A stretch of 64,000 bases of DNA from CAYLYP01 sp964387795 (GTDB lineage: Bacteria; Bacteroidota; Bacteroidia; Bacteroidales; UBA7960). The translations under genes were made by a program, and so were the position numbers. The stretch is from NCBI GenBank assembly GCA_964387795.1, contig CAYLYP010000001.1, forward strand, positions 62,001 through 126,000, given 5' to 3'. This document shows positions 27,496 through 37,346 of this stretch, one piece after another (position 1 is the stretch's first letter; the number at the start of each line of letters is the position of its first letter). The notes beneath the pieces are model-generated. The model was not told the origin of the DNA. It did no database searches and was given only the letters and a program-made list of their open reading frames with translations.

Positions 27496-28533
27496 TTAGT
27501 TTTTTTTAAATTCAGGAGAGAGTTCTTCCATGAGTTGTTCAATCCTGTCAACCATGTCTTTGGGGCCAACGAAGAAAGGGCATCTCTGATGAAGGCTTTC
27601 AGGTTGTATTTCAAGTGTGCGCCTAAATCCGTCTGATGCTTTGCCACCTGCCTGTTCGGCAATAAATGCAATAGGGTTACATTCATAGAGCAGACGAAGT
27701 TTGCCATTAGGGTTTTTATGGGTTCCCGGATAAAGAAAAATACCTCCTTTGATCAGGTTCCTGTGAAAGTCAGCTACCAATGATCCGATATACCTGGAGG
27801 TATAAGGGCGCGAAGTTTCTGGTTCATCCATCTGGCAATACTTAATGTATTTTTTTATTCCTTCGGGGAAATAGACATAATTCCCTTCATTTACTGAATA
27901 TATATTATACTTTTCAGGAAATTTCATGTCGGGATGGGACAGGCAAAAAATCCCAACACTAGGGTCAAGGGTAAAACCATTGACACCTTGTCCCGAAGAG
28001 TACACCAACATGGTGCTTGATCCATAAATAATATAACCTGCCGCAACAATGCTTAAGCCGCTTTGCAGCAAGTCTTCAAGTGTTCCGCCACCATTATTGG
28101 TATTTGAAATGCGGCGGTAAATAGAGAAAATTGTTCCAATAGAAACATTGGCTTCAATGTTGGAAGAACCATCCAGAGGGTCGATAGCAACAACATATTT
28201 GCCATAGGAGGCAAAGTCGTTTTGAAAAGAAATGACCTTTTCGTTTTCTTCAGAAGCAATGGCACAACATTCGCCACCTCCCCTTAGTGCAGTGATGAAC
28301 ATGTCATTGGCAAAGACATCCAGTTTCTTCTGGGCTTCACCCTGGACATTAACAGCCCCTGCAAAGCCGAGGATGTCCACCAGCCCGGCAGCATTAATCT
28401 CTCGGTTGACAATTTTTGCCGCTGTAGCAATATCATTGAGAAGTCGGGTCAGTTCCCCCTTGGCCTGGGGATACTCAGCCTGCCTCTCCATGATAAACTC
28501 AGTGAGCGTTTTTATCTTGTATTTCGCAGCCAT
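27496..28533 (-). CDS. fbp: Class 1 fructose-1,6-bisphosphatase
   Basis: A 345-residue protein of normal length. It has the metal-binding motif AIDPLDGSSNI (about residues 116-126), the upstream acidic SEENEK metal-binding region and the substrate-binding part SRYIGSLVADFHRNLIKGGIFLYP with the C-terminal LLYECNPIAFIAEQAGG. It turns fructose-1,6-bisphosphate into fructose-6-phosphate in gluconeogenesis. It is monocistronic with its own terminator. Confidence 0.96.
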   Translation of the reverse strand: MAAKYKIKTLTEFIMERQAEYPQAKGELTRLLNDIATAAKIVNREINAAGLVDILGFAGAVNVQGEAQKKLDVFANDMFITALRGGGECCAIASEENEKVISFQNDFASYGKYVVAIDPLDGSSNIEANVSIGTIFSIYRRISNTNNGGGTLEDLLQSGLSIVAAGYIIYGSSTMLVYSSGQGVNGFTLDPSVGIFCLSHPDMKFPEKYNIYSVNEGNYVYFPEGIKKYIKYCQMDEPETSRPYTSRYIGSLVADFHRNLIKGGIFLYPGTHKNPNGKLRLLYECNPIAFIAEQAGGKASDGFRRTLEIQPESLHQRCPFFVGPKDMVDRIEQLMEELSPEFKKN

Positions 28534-28730
28534 AATTAATCTGTTATATTTGGCTGCAAGAAAGCAATTTTTTACCTCTCAAACAAACATTTTTTCTGAT
28601 TTTTTAGATGCTCTTTTCGTTTATATGTATTTGGGGTTTGACAAGCTATGTGGATGAATTATTGGGTTAAAATGGTTTTTAACTTTTGATTGCCTGTCTG
28701 AAAATATGATGGTTTATGGGCTAACCTAAA

Positions 28731-28769
28731 AAAAAACGAAAAGTTTTTTATTAAACTTTTCGTTTTTTT
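28731..28769 (-). terminator. Terminator of the YceI-family gene
   Basis: A long stem AAAAAACGAAAAGTTT/AAACTTTTCGTTTTTT, 20 bases past the stop at 28789. T-runs on both sides make it usable from either direction. Confidence 0.8.
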
Positions 28770-28788
28770 GATAAATATTTAGTTGATT

Positions 28789-29457
28789 TTATCCTTGTTT
28801 AGCTACAATGTTAAGTTTAATGTTAAAATTGTCGTTTATCATCTTATCACCAATACTTGGGAAGAACTTACCGGATGCATACCTGATGTCCCATTGTGTA
28901 CGATCCAGGTCAAAATCAGCTTTTGTTTTAAGTGTCTTATCCATTGTTTCAACGCTTGCCATAAACTCAATGGATTTTGTTATCGCTTTTATGTTAAGGT
29001 TGCCTTTAATTTTATAGTTTGGTTGTCCAGCGGGTGCATTGGCAACCATTTCGGCGGAGGTGATTTTAAAGAAGGCTTCAGGATGTTTTTCAGCAGAGAA
29101 AAAATCATCTGATTCAAGATGCCCTTTCAGTTTTCCGGCTGTTTCAGCATCTGTAATATCAAGCACTTTAATTGCTTTCATGTCAATAATAAAATCACCG
29201 CCTACAATTGTGCCATTTTTCATGAAAACAGTACCTTGTTTAATTCCAATTGTTCCCCAATGTTCGCCGCCTATTTTAGTGCCTTTCCAGGCCAGTTCAC
29301 TTTCGGTTGGCGATATTGTATAAGAATCCGAACCTGTTGTTTCTGCCACTGATTCGTCTTTATCTGAAATGACTGCCGCATTTTCTGTCCTTTGGGCACA
29401 TGAAGCCATCAAAATTACAGTGGCTATCATCATTATTGTTTTTGTTGTTCTTTTCAT
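28789..29457 (-). CDS. YceI-family lipoprotein
   Basis: A 222-residue protein with a lipoprotein signal (MIATVILMASC, Cys about residue 20). A YceI-type lipocalin-like barrel follows: YTISPTESELAWKGTKIGGEHWGTI.., SDDFFSAEKHPEAFFKITSA, YKIKGNLNIKAITKSI and FDLDRTQWDIRYASGKFF. YceI proteins bind isoprenoid-type lipids such as polyprenols. Predicted to sit on a membrane facing the periplasm. Confidence 0.9.
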   Translation of the reverse strand: MKRTTKTIMMIATVILMASCAQRTENAAVISDKDESVAETTGSDSYTISPTESELAWKGTKIGGEHWGTIGIKQGTVFMKNGTIVGGDFIIDMKAIKVLDITDAETAGKLKGHLESDDFFSAEKHPEAFFKITSAEMVANAPAGQPNYKIKGNLNIKAITKSIEFMASVETMDKTLKTKADFDLDRTQWDIRYASGKFFPSIGDKMINDNFNIKLNIVAKQG

Positions 29458-30049
29458 GTTATTGTTTTTTTGTAAAACATTGTTACTTATGCTTATCGCT
29501 TTTTACGGACTTTTGCATCTTTGTTTTTTAAAGTCCGATGTGCTCCTGAAAATCAGGAAATGTTTATTGTTAAAACTCGTTGCGCTGTACTAAATTGCTT
29601 TATCATAGGATAATAACATTGAAAATCGGCTTTTGGTTCAATTTGCTTTGAAAAAAATTCAGATTTATTTGGGTTAAATCTACGCCAAAGAATAGATTTG
29701 GCTATCTGAGGGTTTGTCCCGATCTGTTATTATGATGTAATGGGAAGCAACAAAAAGCCTTATTTGAGAGTAGGTAACTGTTGAATGGGTTTAGTAAAGA
29801 ATGAAAAATTGATAAGTGATATGTTATCAGTAAATTAGAATTAACCAATACCTGTTAAAGCACTTTGATAATTGTTAAGATTTTTATAGAGACCAATGAA
29901 ACAAAATAAAAAAATTAACATGTAGATTTTAAATGTTAAAAACACTTTTTAATAAAGATATCGCCAAAAAAAAATCTTTAATATAAAGAAAATCAGATAA
30001 GTGATTTATTAAGAGTTGTTAATAAAATAACAGTATGACGAAAAAATTC

Positions 30050-30057
30050 TATATTTG
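30050..30057 (+). promoter_or_regulatory. Candidate -7 box 1 for the ATPase operon
   Basis: TATATTTG, a perfect TAnnTTTG, 185 bases before the first ATPase gene. No well-spaced -33 element was seen. Confidence 0.4.
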
Positions 30058-30125
30058 CAATAGCTTTGGAGAAAATATATAAATAGAAAGCATTTCTGTT
30101 GAATTAAAAAGCACAAATAAGGTTT

Positions 30126-30153
30126 TTTGGGTTTAAAAAAATAGTTATTTTCG
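30126..30153 (+). promoter_or_regulatory. Candidate promoter 2 for the ATPase operon
   Basis: TTTG (30126-30129), 16 bases, then TATTTTCG (30146-30153), a common variant of the -7 box. It would give a 5' leader of about 80 bases. Confidence 0.4.
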
Positions 30154-30241
30154 CAAAGCAGAAGGAAAAAAGAGTGGAAAAAGACAGAAGATATCAACCT
30201 AAGGTTTCAAAGAAAATATAAACTGAATTAAAACGCAACAC

Positions 30242-30859
30242 ATGCAAAGTAAACTGCAGGAACTCACTGAGAAGATTTACCAGGAAGGTGTTCAAAAAGC
30301 CAGCGAAGAAGCTGAGAAAATACTAGTTCAAGCCCGTCATCAGGCAGAAGAAATTATAAAAGAAGCCCATAAACAGGCTGGTGAGCTGGTAAAAGGGGCA
30401 GAAAAACAAACTGCCGAGATGCAACACAATACCATGTCGGAATTGAAGCTGAGTGGCCGTCAGGTAATGACTGATATCAAGCAGCAGATTATGAACATGA
30501 TAGATAAAAAGGTGCTGGAAGGCAGGATAAAAGAATCTGTTAGGGATGAGAGTTTTATCAAAGAAGTGATTGCAACCGCAATAAAAAACTGGAACCCCAA
30601 ATCAGATGAAGCCATTTCGCTGGAGTTATTATTACCCAAAGACAAACAGGATGCATTTGATAATTGGTTTAAATCACAAGCAAAAGAATTGCTTGATGGT
30701 GGCCTTAAGGTTGAATACAGCGGAAAAGTAAAAGCAGGCTTTCAGATAGGGCCTAAGGATGGAGGCTACTTTATTTCATTTACCGATCAGGATTTTGATT
30801 CCTTATTTAAGTCTTATATGCGCCCTAAGCTGGTAGAACTTTTATTTGAAAAAGAATAG
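30242..30859 (+). CDS. atpE: V/A-type ATPase subunit E
   Basis: A 205-residue protein with a long N-terminal Ala/Glu/Lys helix (about residues 1-80), the part that forms the peripheral stalk, and a C-terminal globular domain (DGGLKVEYSGKVKAGFQIGPKDGGYFISF). Subunit E normally pairs with subunit G/H in the stalk; no separate G gene is visible here. First gene of the operon. Confidence 0.88.
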   Translation: MQSKLQELTEKIYQEGVQKASEEAEKILVQARHQAEEIIKEAHKQAGELVKGAEKQTAEMQHNTMSELKLSGRQVMTDIKQQIMNMIDKKVLEGRIKESVRDESFIKEVIATAIKNWNPKSDEAISLELLLPKDKQDAFDNWFKSQAKELLDGGLKVEYSGKVKAGFQIGPKDGGYFISFTDQDFDSLFKSYMRPKLVELLFEKE

Positions 30860-30934
30860 TCCTTAACCAATACCTGAAAAAGCTTTTTGCTTAAGAAGAA
30901 AAGGATTATCACCTTCAAACAAAATGTACTGCCC

Positions 30935-31762
30935 ATGAAGCGAAATTATTATTATCTGGTTGCCGGATTACAGGATATCAGCCTTGATGCCAATAAGCTT
31001 TCAATAGGTCTTAATGAGTTTGTTGAATTGTTAAGGACAGAGCTTCATCCTGAAGATTACAGGATGCTTGAGTTGTTTTTCCTGCCCAACGACCATAAGA
31101 ACCTGCTCAACTTATTGGAGAAGAAAGATTATCCTTTGATAAGTCCATCTGTATATCAAAAAGAAACGCTCGAAGAAAATATTAAAGAACCGGTATCTTT
31201 ACTGCCTTACTTCATTACTTTTATTCAGGCATATAAAGAAAAAACACCGATTTATGCAAACTTAAGCCCTGAGAATGAGCTGACAACTCTCTTTTATCAG
31301 CTTGTTTTATCATATCCCAATGAATTCTTAAGGCAATGGTTTGAGTTTGACATGAACATCAGAAACGTATTGGTGGCCATTAGCAGCCGTAAATATCATT
31401 TGCCTTATGAGAATCAGATCATAGGTAATTCTGAAGTATCAGAAGCGCTTAGGAAGAGCAATGCACGCGATTTCGGACTTGGTAATGAGTACCCTTATGT
31501 TGAAGATGTTGTCAACATTCATAAAATTGAAGATATTCATGAACGTGAATGGAACCTGGATTTATTAAGATGGAAATATCTTGATGAGGTTACATTTTTT
31601 GAATACTTTACAGCCGAAAAAGTCTTGGCTTATGTCATCAAGTTAAGGATGGTCGAAAGATGGCTTAGCCTTGATAAAGAAATGGGCAAAAAGATGTTTT
31701 TAAAACTTTTGGATGAACTAAAGGCCAGTTATACACTGCCTGATAAATTTTCAGAAAAATAA
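30935..31762 (+). CDS. DUF2764 family protein of the V-type ATPase operon
   Basis: A 275-residue protein from ATG 30935 (MKRNYYYLVAGLQDIS), preferred over a start at 30887 because the family begins with YYYLVAGLPD-like sequence. Mostly helical, with no membrane segment. DUF2764 proteins occur in bacteroidete and spirochaete V-ATPase operons between E and A, where a subunit C (rotor-to-ring connector) would be expected. A subunit C-like role is inferred from position and size. Confidence 0.8.
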   Translation: MKRNYYYLVAGLQDISLDANKLSIGLNEFVELLRTELHPEDYRMLELFFLPNDHKNLLNLLEKKDYPLISPSVYQKETLEENIKEPVSLLPYFITFIQAYKEKTPIYANLSPENELTTLFYQLVLSYPNEFLRQWFEFDMNIRNVLVAISSRKYHLPYENQIIGNSEVSEALRKSNARDFGLGNEYPYVEDVVNIHKIEDIHEREWNLDLLRWKYLDEVTFFEYFTAEKVLAYVIKLRMVERWLSLDKEMGKKMFLKLLDELKASYTLPDKFSEK

Positions 31763-31773
31763 ACTCCGATTAT

Positions 31774-33528
31774 ATGAACACAATAGGAAAGGTAACAGGC
31801 ATTATCGCAAACCTTGTGATTGTCGAAACAGAGGGCAGGGTTGCCCAGAATGAAATCTGTTTTATCAAACATGAAGGTATTGACCTGATGGCCGAAGTCA
31901 TCAAAATACTTGGGAAGAAAGTCTATATACAGGTTTTTGAAAGTACCAGGGGCTTAAAAGTAGGGACAAGAGTTGAGTTTGCAGGGCACATGCTTGAAGT
32001 TACCCTGGGTCCCAGCATCCTGTCAAAGAATTATGATGGTTTGCAGAACGACCTTGATAAAATGCAGGGCATCTTTTTGCGCCGTGGTGAATATACAAAT
32101 CCTTTGGATGAGCATAAGGATTATGAATTTGAACCATTGGCTAAAGCAGGGGATAAGGTTGAAGCTGGTTCATGGCTTGGTGAGGTTAAAGAAAACTGGA
32201 TTGGCCATAAAATCATGGTCCCTTTTAAGTTTATCGGGACTTATACCATCAAGTCGATAGTTGGCAAAGGCAACTATAAAATTATTGATACCATTGCTGT
32301 TTTGACTGATGAGGAAGGAAAAGAACATCAGGTCAATATGATACAGAAATGGCCGGTTAAAGTTCCTATCAAAGCTTACAAACAAAAACCACGTCCTTTT
32401 AAAATTATGGAAACAGGTATCCGGGTTATGGATACTTTGAATCCTATCGCTGAAGGCGGTACAGGCTTTATTCCAGGCCCTTTTGGTTCAGGAAAAACTG
32501 TATTACAGCATGCACTTTCAAAACAAGCTGAAGCAGATCTTGTTATTGTAGCTGCCTGCGGTGAAAGGGCAAATGAGGTTGTTGAGATATTTACCGAATT
32601 CCCTGAATTGGATGACCCTCGTACAGGGCGTAAACTTATGGAGCGGACCACTATTATCGCCAATACCTCCAACATGCCTGTTGCGGCAAGGGAAGCTTCT
32701 GTTTATACTGCCATGACCCTTGCTGAATATTACAGGGCCATGGGCTTAAAAATTCTTCTTCTGGCTGATTCAACTTCCCGTTGGGCTCAGGCACTTAGGG
32801 AGATGAGTAACCGTATGGAAGAATTGCCTGGACCTGATGGTTTCCCAATGGACCTTCCTGCTATTATATCTAACTTTTATTCAAGGGCGGGTTATGTTTA
32901 CCTGAACAATGACCAAACAGGTTCTATCACTTTTATTGGAACTGTATCACCAGCTGGTGGTAACCTTAAAGAGCCTGTTACTGAATCAACAAAGAAAGCT
33001 GCAAGGTGTTTTTATGCCCTCTCACAGCAACGTGCCGATAGTAAACGCTATCCTGCTATCGACCCCATTGATTCCTATTCAAAATATCTTGAGTATCCAG
33101 AAATCATGGAGTACCTGAGCAAGAATATTGGGGATACCTGGGTTGATGATGTACTCTTTGCCCGTGATACACTTCTCAGGAGCAGGGAGGCTTACGAACA
33201 GATCAACATCCTGGGTGATGATGGCGTTCCTCTTGACTACCATTTAAAATACTGGAAAGGTGAAGTTGTTGACTTTGTAATCCTTCAACAGGATGCATTT
33301 GATAAAATTGACAGCTCCACACCATTGAAACGCCAGAAATATATGCTTGACAAAATTGTGGATGTATTAAAGGCTGATTATAAATTTGATTCATTTGAAG
33401 AAGTGAACCCTTATTTTAAAAAGCTTATCAATATTTGTAAGCAAATGAACTATTCTGAGTTTGAATCAGAAAGTTTCAGGAGTTATGAGAAAGAACTTGT
33501 GTCATTAATAGATGAAAGAAAGGCCTAA
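31774..33528 (+). CDS. atpA: V/A-type ATPase catalytic subunit A
   Basis: A 584-residue protein, the usual size. Walker A is GPFGSGKTVLQ (about residue 234), with the A-subunit insertion before it, CGERANEVVE after it, LLADSTSRWAQALREMSNRMEELPG, and FIGTVSPAGGNLKEPVT. This subunit binds and splits ATP (or makes it) in the A3B3 head. It starts 11 bases after the DUF2764 gene and ends 3 bases before atpB. Confidence 0.97.
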   Translation: MNTIGKVTGIIANLVIVETEGRVAQNEICFIKHEGIDLMAEVIKILGKKVYIQVFESTRGLKVGTRVEFAGHMLEVTLGPSILSKNYDGLQNDLDKMQGIFLRRGEYTNPLDEHKDYEFEPLAKAGDKVEAGSWLGEVKENWIGHKIMVPFKFIGTYTIKSIVGKGNYKIIDTIAVLTDEEGKEHQVNMIQKWPVKVPIKAYKQKPRPFKIMETGIRVMDTLNPIAEGGTGFIPGPFGSGKTVLQHALSKQAEADLVIVAACGERANEVVEIFTEFPELDDPRTGRKLMERTTIIANTSNMPVAAREASVYTAMTLAEYYRAMGLKILLLADSTSRWAQALREMSNRMEELPGPDGFPMDLPAIISNFYSRAGYVYLNNDQTGSITFIGTVSPAGGNLKEPVTESTKKAARCFYALSQQRADSKRYPAIDPIDSYSKYLEYPEIMEYLSKNIGDTWVDDVLFARDTLLRSREAYEQINILGDDGVPLDYHLKYWKGEVVDFVILQQDAFDKIDSSTPLKRQKYMLDKIVDVLKADYKFDSFEEVNPYFKKLINICKQMNYSEFESESFRSYEKELVSLIDERKA

Positions 33529-33531
33529 ATA

Positions 33532-34860
33532 ATGGAAAAAGAAACAAAAGCTTTTCAGCGTATATATACAAAACTGTTCTCCTTAACCAAGGCTACGGTA
33601 TCATTAAAAGCCACAGGAGTAGGAAATGATGAACTTGCCATTGTTGATAACCGCCTTGCACAGGTAGTTAAAATCATGGATGACATTGTTACATTACAGG
33701 TTTTTTCAGGAACAGAAGGTATTGCTACTGATGCAGAAGTAGTGTTTACAGGTAAAGCACCCAGCCTTAAGGTGAGCGACGAACTTGCAGGCCGCTTCTT
33801 TAATGCCTATGGCCAGCCTATTGATGGCGGAAATGAAATCATGGGCAAAGAGCTTGAAATTGGAGGCCCTTCTGTTAACCCGGTTAGAAGAAAACAACCT
33901 TCTGAACTTATTGCAACTGGTATCGCTGGTATCGACTTAAACAATACCCTTGTAACAGGCCAAAAGATACCCTTTTTCGCTGACCCTGATCAGCCTTTTA
34001 ACCAGGTTATTGCAATGGTGGCCCTCAGGGCAAAAGCTGATAAGATTATCCTTGGGGGGGTTGGCTTAACAAACGATGATTACCTCTTTTTCAAAAATGT
34101 TTTTGATAATGCAGGTGCGCTCGACCGTATTGTAGGATTTATCAATACTACCGAAAACCCTCCTGTTGAAAGGTTGCTGGTGCCTGATATGGCCTTATCT
34201 GCTGCCGAGTATTTTGCTGTTGAAAAAAATGAAAAGGTACTTGTACTGCTCACCGACCTTACACTGTATTGCGATGCATTGAGTATCGTTTCAAACCGTA
34301 TGGACCAGATCCCTTCAAAGGACAGTATGCCGGGCTCCCTGTATTCAGACCTTGCCCGCTTATACGAAAAAGCGGTTCAGTTCCCTGAGGGCGGTTCAAT
34401 AACAATTATTGCAGTAACTACCTTATCTGGTGGCGATATTACACATGCTATCCCTGATAACACCGGTTATATCACCGAAGGTCAGTTGTTCTTGCGTAAA
34501 GACTCTGATGTTGGGAAAGTTATTGTCGATCCTTTCCGCAGCCTTTCAAGGTTAAAACAATTGGTTATTGGTAAAAAGACGCGTGAAGACCATCCTCAGG
34601 TTATGAATGCTGCGGTAAGGCTTTTTGCTGATGCTGCCAATGCAAGGACTAAGCTCGAAAACGGATTTGACCTTACAGACTATGATAACCGTACTCTTGA
34701 TTATGCTAAGGAATATTCAAGGCGATTGTTGGCTATTGATGTAAATATTGAAGTTGATACAATGCTTGAAACTGCCTATGAGTTGTTTGGGAAGTATTTC
34801 TCCCCGGCTGAAGTAGGCATCCGTCAGGAATTTGTCAATAAATATTGGAAAAACAATTAA
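33532..34860 (+). CDS. atpB: V/A-type ATPase regulatory subunit B
   Basis: A 442-residue protein. It shows the B-subunit signatures GIDLNNTLVTGQKIPFF, LTDLTLYCDALSIVSNRMDQIPSKDSMPGSLYSDLARLYEKA and GYITEGQLFLRK, and it lacks a Walker A lysine, as B subunits do. It alternates with subunit A in the head. Confidence 0.96.
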   Translation: MEKETKAFQRIYTKLFSLTKATVSLKATGVGNDELAIVDNRLAQVVKIMDDIVTLQVFSGTEGIATDAEVVFTGKAPSLKVSDELAGRFFNAYGQPIDGGNEIMGKELEIGGPSVNPVRRKQPSELIATGIAGIDLNNTLVTGQKIPFFADPDQPFNQVIAMVALRAKADKIILGGVGLTNDDYLFFKNVFDNAGALDRIVGFINTTENPPVERLLVPDMALSAAEYFAVEKNEKVLVLLTDLTLYCDALSIVSNRMDQIPSKDSMPGSLYSDLARLYEKAVQFPEGGSITIIAVTTLSGGDITHAIPDNTGYITEGQLFLRKDSDVGKVIVDPFRSLSRLKQLVIGKKTREDHPQVMNAAVRLFADAANARTKLENGFDLTDYDNRTLDYAKEYSRRLLAIDVNIEVDTMLETAYELFGKYFSPAEVGIRQEFVNKYWKNN

Positions 34861-34892
34861 TATCCTTATGGATATTATAATGAACAAACAAT

Positions 34893-35495
34893 ATGGCCAT
34901 AAAGTTTCAATATAACAAAACGGCGCTTCAACAGCTTGACAAGCAGCTCAAAGTGAGGGCCAGGGCACTTCCTACCTTAAAGAACAAGGAGGCAGCGCTC
35001 AGGGTTGAGGTGAAGAAGGCAAAGGAAGTGGCCGAGGAATTGGACAGAAAGCTTGAATCAAAGCTTAAACAATATGACAAACTCACCCATCTGTGGAATG
35101 AGTTCGATAATCAACTGGTTACTGTTGAAGGTGTTGACCTTTCTATCAAAAAAATTGCAGGGGTGAAGACCCCTGTCCTGGAAGGGATTAAATTTTCAAT
35201 AGCGCCATTTAGTGTATTCAATGCTCCCTCCTGGTACCTTGATGGGATTGATGTAATCCAAAGTCTTGCCAAGCTGGGCATTGAGAGGGAAGTTTTTATG
35301 CAGAAAATGAGCCTGCTCGACCAATCAAGGCGTAAGACCACCCAAAAGGTCAACCTTTATGAGAAGGTGCAGATACCCGGATTTCAGGATGCTATCAGGA
35401 TGATAAAACGTTATCTTGAAGATGAAGAAAACCTGTCGAAAGCTGCTCAGAAAATTGTAAAAACACGTATTCAGGAAATGGAGGCCAGCTTATGA
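34893..35495 (+). CDS. atpD: V/A-type ATPase subunit D (central rotor shaft)
   Basis: A 200-residue protein with long coiled-coil helices at both ends (FQYNKTALQQLDKQLKVRARALPTLKNKEAALRVEV at the start, LYEKVQIPGFQDAIRMIKRYLEDEE near the end), as in subunit D. It turns inside the A3B3 head. The usual partner, subunit F, is not encoded in this operon. Its stop overlaps the atpI start. Confidence 0.9.
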   Translation: MAIKFQYNKTALQQLDKQLKVRARALPTLKNKEAALRVEVKKAKEVAEELDRKLESKLKQYDKLTHLWNEFDNQLVTVEGVDLSIKKIAGVKTPVLEGIKFSIAPFSVFNAPSWYLDGIDVIQSLAKLGIEREVFMQKMSLLDQSRRKTTQKVNLYEKVQIPGFQDAIRMIKRYLEDEENLSKAAQKIVKTRIQEMEASL

Positions 35496-37315
35496 TTGTA
35501 GCAATGCAAAAATATTCCTTTCTGGTGTATCATAAGGATTATCCTGATTTTCTTGAGCAATTGCGTGACCTTGGTGTTGTGCATGTTGTTCAGAAACAGG
35601 CTGATGTCTCGGAAGCCATTAGGAGTAAATATGAAACAGTCCGGCTCTATGATTCAGCAATAAAATTTCTAGGAAGCCGGATTTCTGACGGACAGAAAGG
35701 CACTACCCATCTTAAGGGTGAAGAGGTGCTTGAAAAACTGACTACACTTCATTCAGAGATGGAGAACCGCAAGCAACAGTTGGGTATCCTCAGCAAAGAG
35801 CTTGTTTCTGTTTCCCCATGGGGCGATTTCTCAACTGAGACCATCCAGCGCTTAAAGGATAATAATTTACACCTTCGGTATTTTATTTGCTCTGAGCGAA
35901 AGTATGATCCTCAATGGGAAGCTATGTATCCCATCGAAGTTGTTCAAAGGACTGGCGGGCTTGTATATTTTATACTGCTTGAAAGCGGGGCAAACCAGGA
36001 AATTACTATTGATGCAGATGAAGTAAGGGCTCCTGAGAAACCATATAGCCAATTGGTTGAATACATTGATAAAGTGCATGCAGATATTGATCGTATTGAA
36101 AAAGAATATGACCTTCTGGCCACTACTTCAATTGAGGTATTGAACGAAGCCCGTAAAGAATCAATTGAACGGACAGATTACCAAAAAGTAGTGGAGAGCA
36201 CCCAATCGGAAGCTGATGATAAAGTTAAGATGCTTGAAGGATGGATCCCTCTGGATCAGGTATCTCAGTTAGAAGCATTTCTTGAAGAAAACAAGATTCT
36301 ACATCTGTCTGCCCGTCCCGAACAGGAAGATAAAGTTCCCATTTTATTAAAGAACAATAAGTTTGCTAAAAAGTTTGAACTGATTGGTGACTTATATTCA
36401 TTGCCAAAATATGGGGAACTTGACCTGACACCATTCTTTGCGCCTTTCTATACCTTGTTCTTTGGCTTTTGCCTTGGTGATGCCGGGTATGGGATCCTAA
36501 TTACGCTCCTTGCTTTTATTGCCCGCCCACGCTTGTCAAAAGAGCTTAAAGGGGTGGCTTCGCTGGTTGCCTATTTAGGTCTGTCAACAATATTTTTTGG
36601 TATCATTGGCGGTACCTTTTTTGGAATTCCATTATATGAAACATCATTGCCTGTTTACAAGGATTTAGCACTGATGTTTAAGGAAAGAAATACGGATATT
36701 AATAGCATCCTTTTTGCACTTTCGTTGGTCTTGGGTGGTATTCAAATCGTATTTGGAATGTTTGTGAAAGTGGTTAATGAAAGTATCCAGTTTGGCTGGA
36801 AAGTTTCAATAGGGACAATGGGATGGATTTTGTTGATTTTAGGAGGGGCATGCATTGCATTGTTGAATAAGTTTGCAGGTGTCCCAATGGAAACATTAAA
36901 ACCATTTTTGTATGCTTTGCTTGGGATAAGTGGTGTGCTAATATTGCTGTTGAATAACCTGAAGAGAAATGTCCTTATGAATGTAGGTCTTGGATTATGG
37001 GACAGCTATAATATGGTTACCGGCTTATTGGGCGACCTGTTGTCTTATATACGGTTATTCGCACTGGGTATTTCAAGTTCTATTTTAGGATTTGTATTCA
37101 ACAGTCTGGCATTATCGATGAAAGACAGCATTCAGATTCCTGTTGTTAACATTGTTGTGATGATAGTCATTCTGCTTATTGGTCATGGCATCAATATTTT
37201 CATGTCAGGCTTGGGCTCTTTTGTCCATCCAATGCGTTTGACATTTGTAGAGTTTTACAAGAATTCCGGTTTTTCCGGTGGGGGCAAAAGGTATAGCCCA
37301 TTTAAAAAGAATTAA
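35492..37315 (+). CDS. atpI: V/A-type ATPase subunit I (membrane stator, subunit a)
   Basis: A 607-residue protein. The N-terminal ~330 residues form the cytoplasmic arm with coiled-coil segments. The C-terminal half has about seven to eight membrane helices, including GFCLGDAGYGIL and SYIRLFALGISSSILGFVFN, where the Arg (about residue 522) is the essential charge facing the ring. It ends with GLGSFVHPMRLTFVEFYKNSGFSGGGKRYSPF, a strong family signature. The start overlaps atpD by four bases. Confidence 0.95.
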   Translation: MIVAMQKYSFLVYHKDYPDFLEQLRDLGVVHVVQKQADVSEAIRSKYETVRLYDSAIKFLGSRISDGQKGTTHLKGEEVLEKLTTLHSEMENRKQQLGILSKELVSVSPWGDFSTETIQRLKDNNLHLRYFICSERKYDPQWEAMYPIEVVQRTGGLVYFILLESGANQEITIDADEVRAPEKPYSQLVEYIDKVHADIDRIEKEYDLLATTSIEVLNEARKESIERTDYQKVVESTQSEADDKVKMLEGWIPLDQVSQLEAFLEENKILHLSARPEQEDKVPILLKNNKFAKKFELIGDLYSLPKYGELDLTPFFAPFYTLFFGFCLGDAGYGILITLLAFIARPRLSKELKGVASLVAYLGLSTIFFGIIGGTFFGIPLYETSLPVYKDLALMFKERNTDINSILFALSLVLGGIQIVFGMFVKVVNESIQFGWKVSIGTMGWILLILGGACIALLNKFAGVPMETLKPFLYALLGISGVLILLLNNLKRNVLMNVGLGLWDSYNMVTGLLGDLLSYIRLFALGISSSILGFVFNSLALSMKDSIQIPVVNIVVMIVILLIGHGINIFMSGLGSFVHPMRLTFVEFYKNSGFSGGGKRYSPFKKN

Positions 37316-37346
37316 ATAGAAGTCTCACTAAACTTAAATTTTTGTT

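Larger units (their letters stand above)
29458..30241. other. Long noncoding region upstream of the ATPase operon
   Basis: No gene was seen on either strand. Very AT-rich with many stop codons. Near 29507-29538 GGACTTT pairs with AAAGTCC as a weak hairpin. The right end carries candidate promoters for the ATPase operon. The length (784 bases) is unusual for this otherwise compact part of the window. Confidence 0.5.
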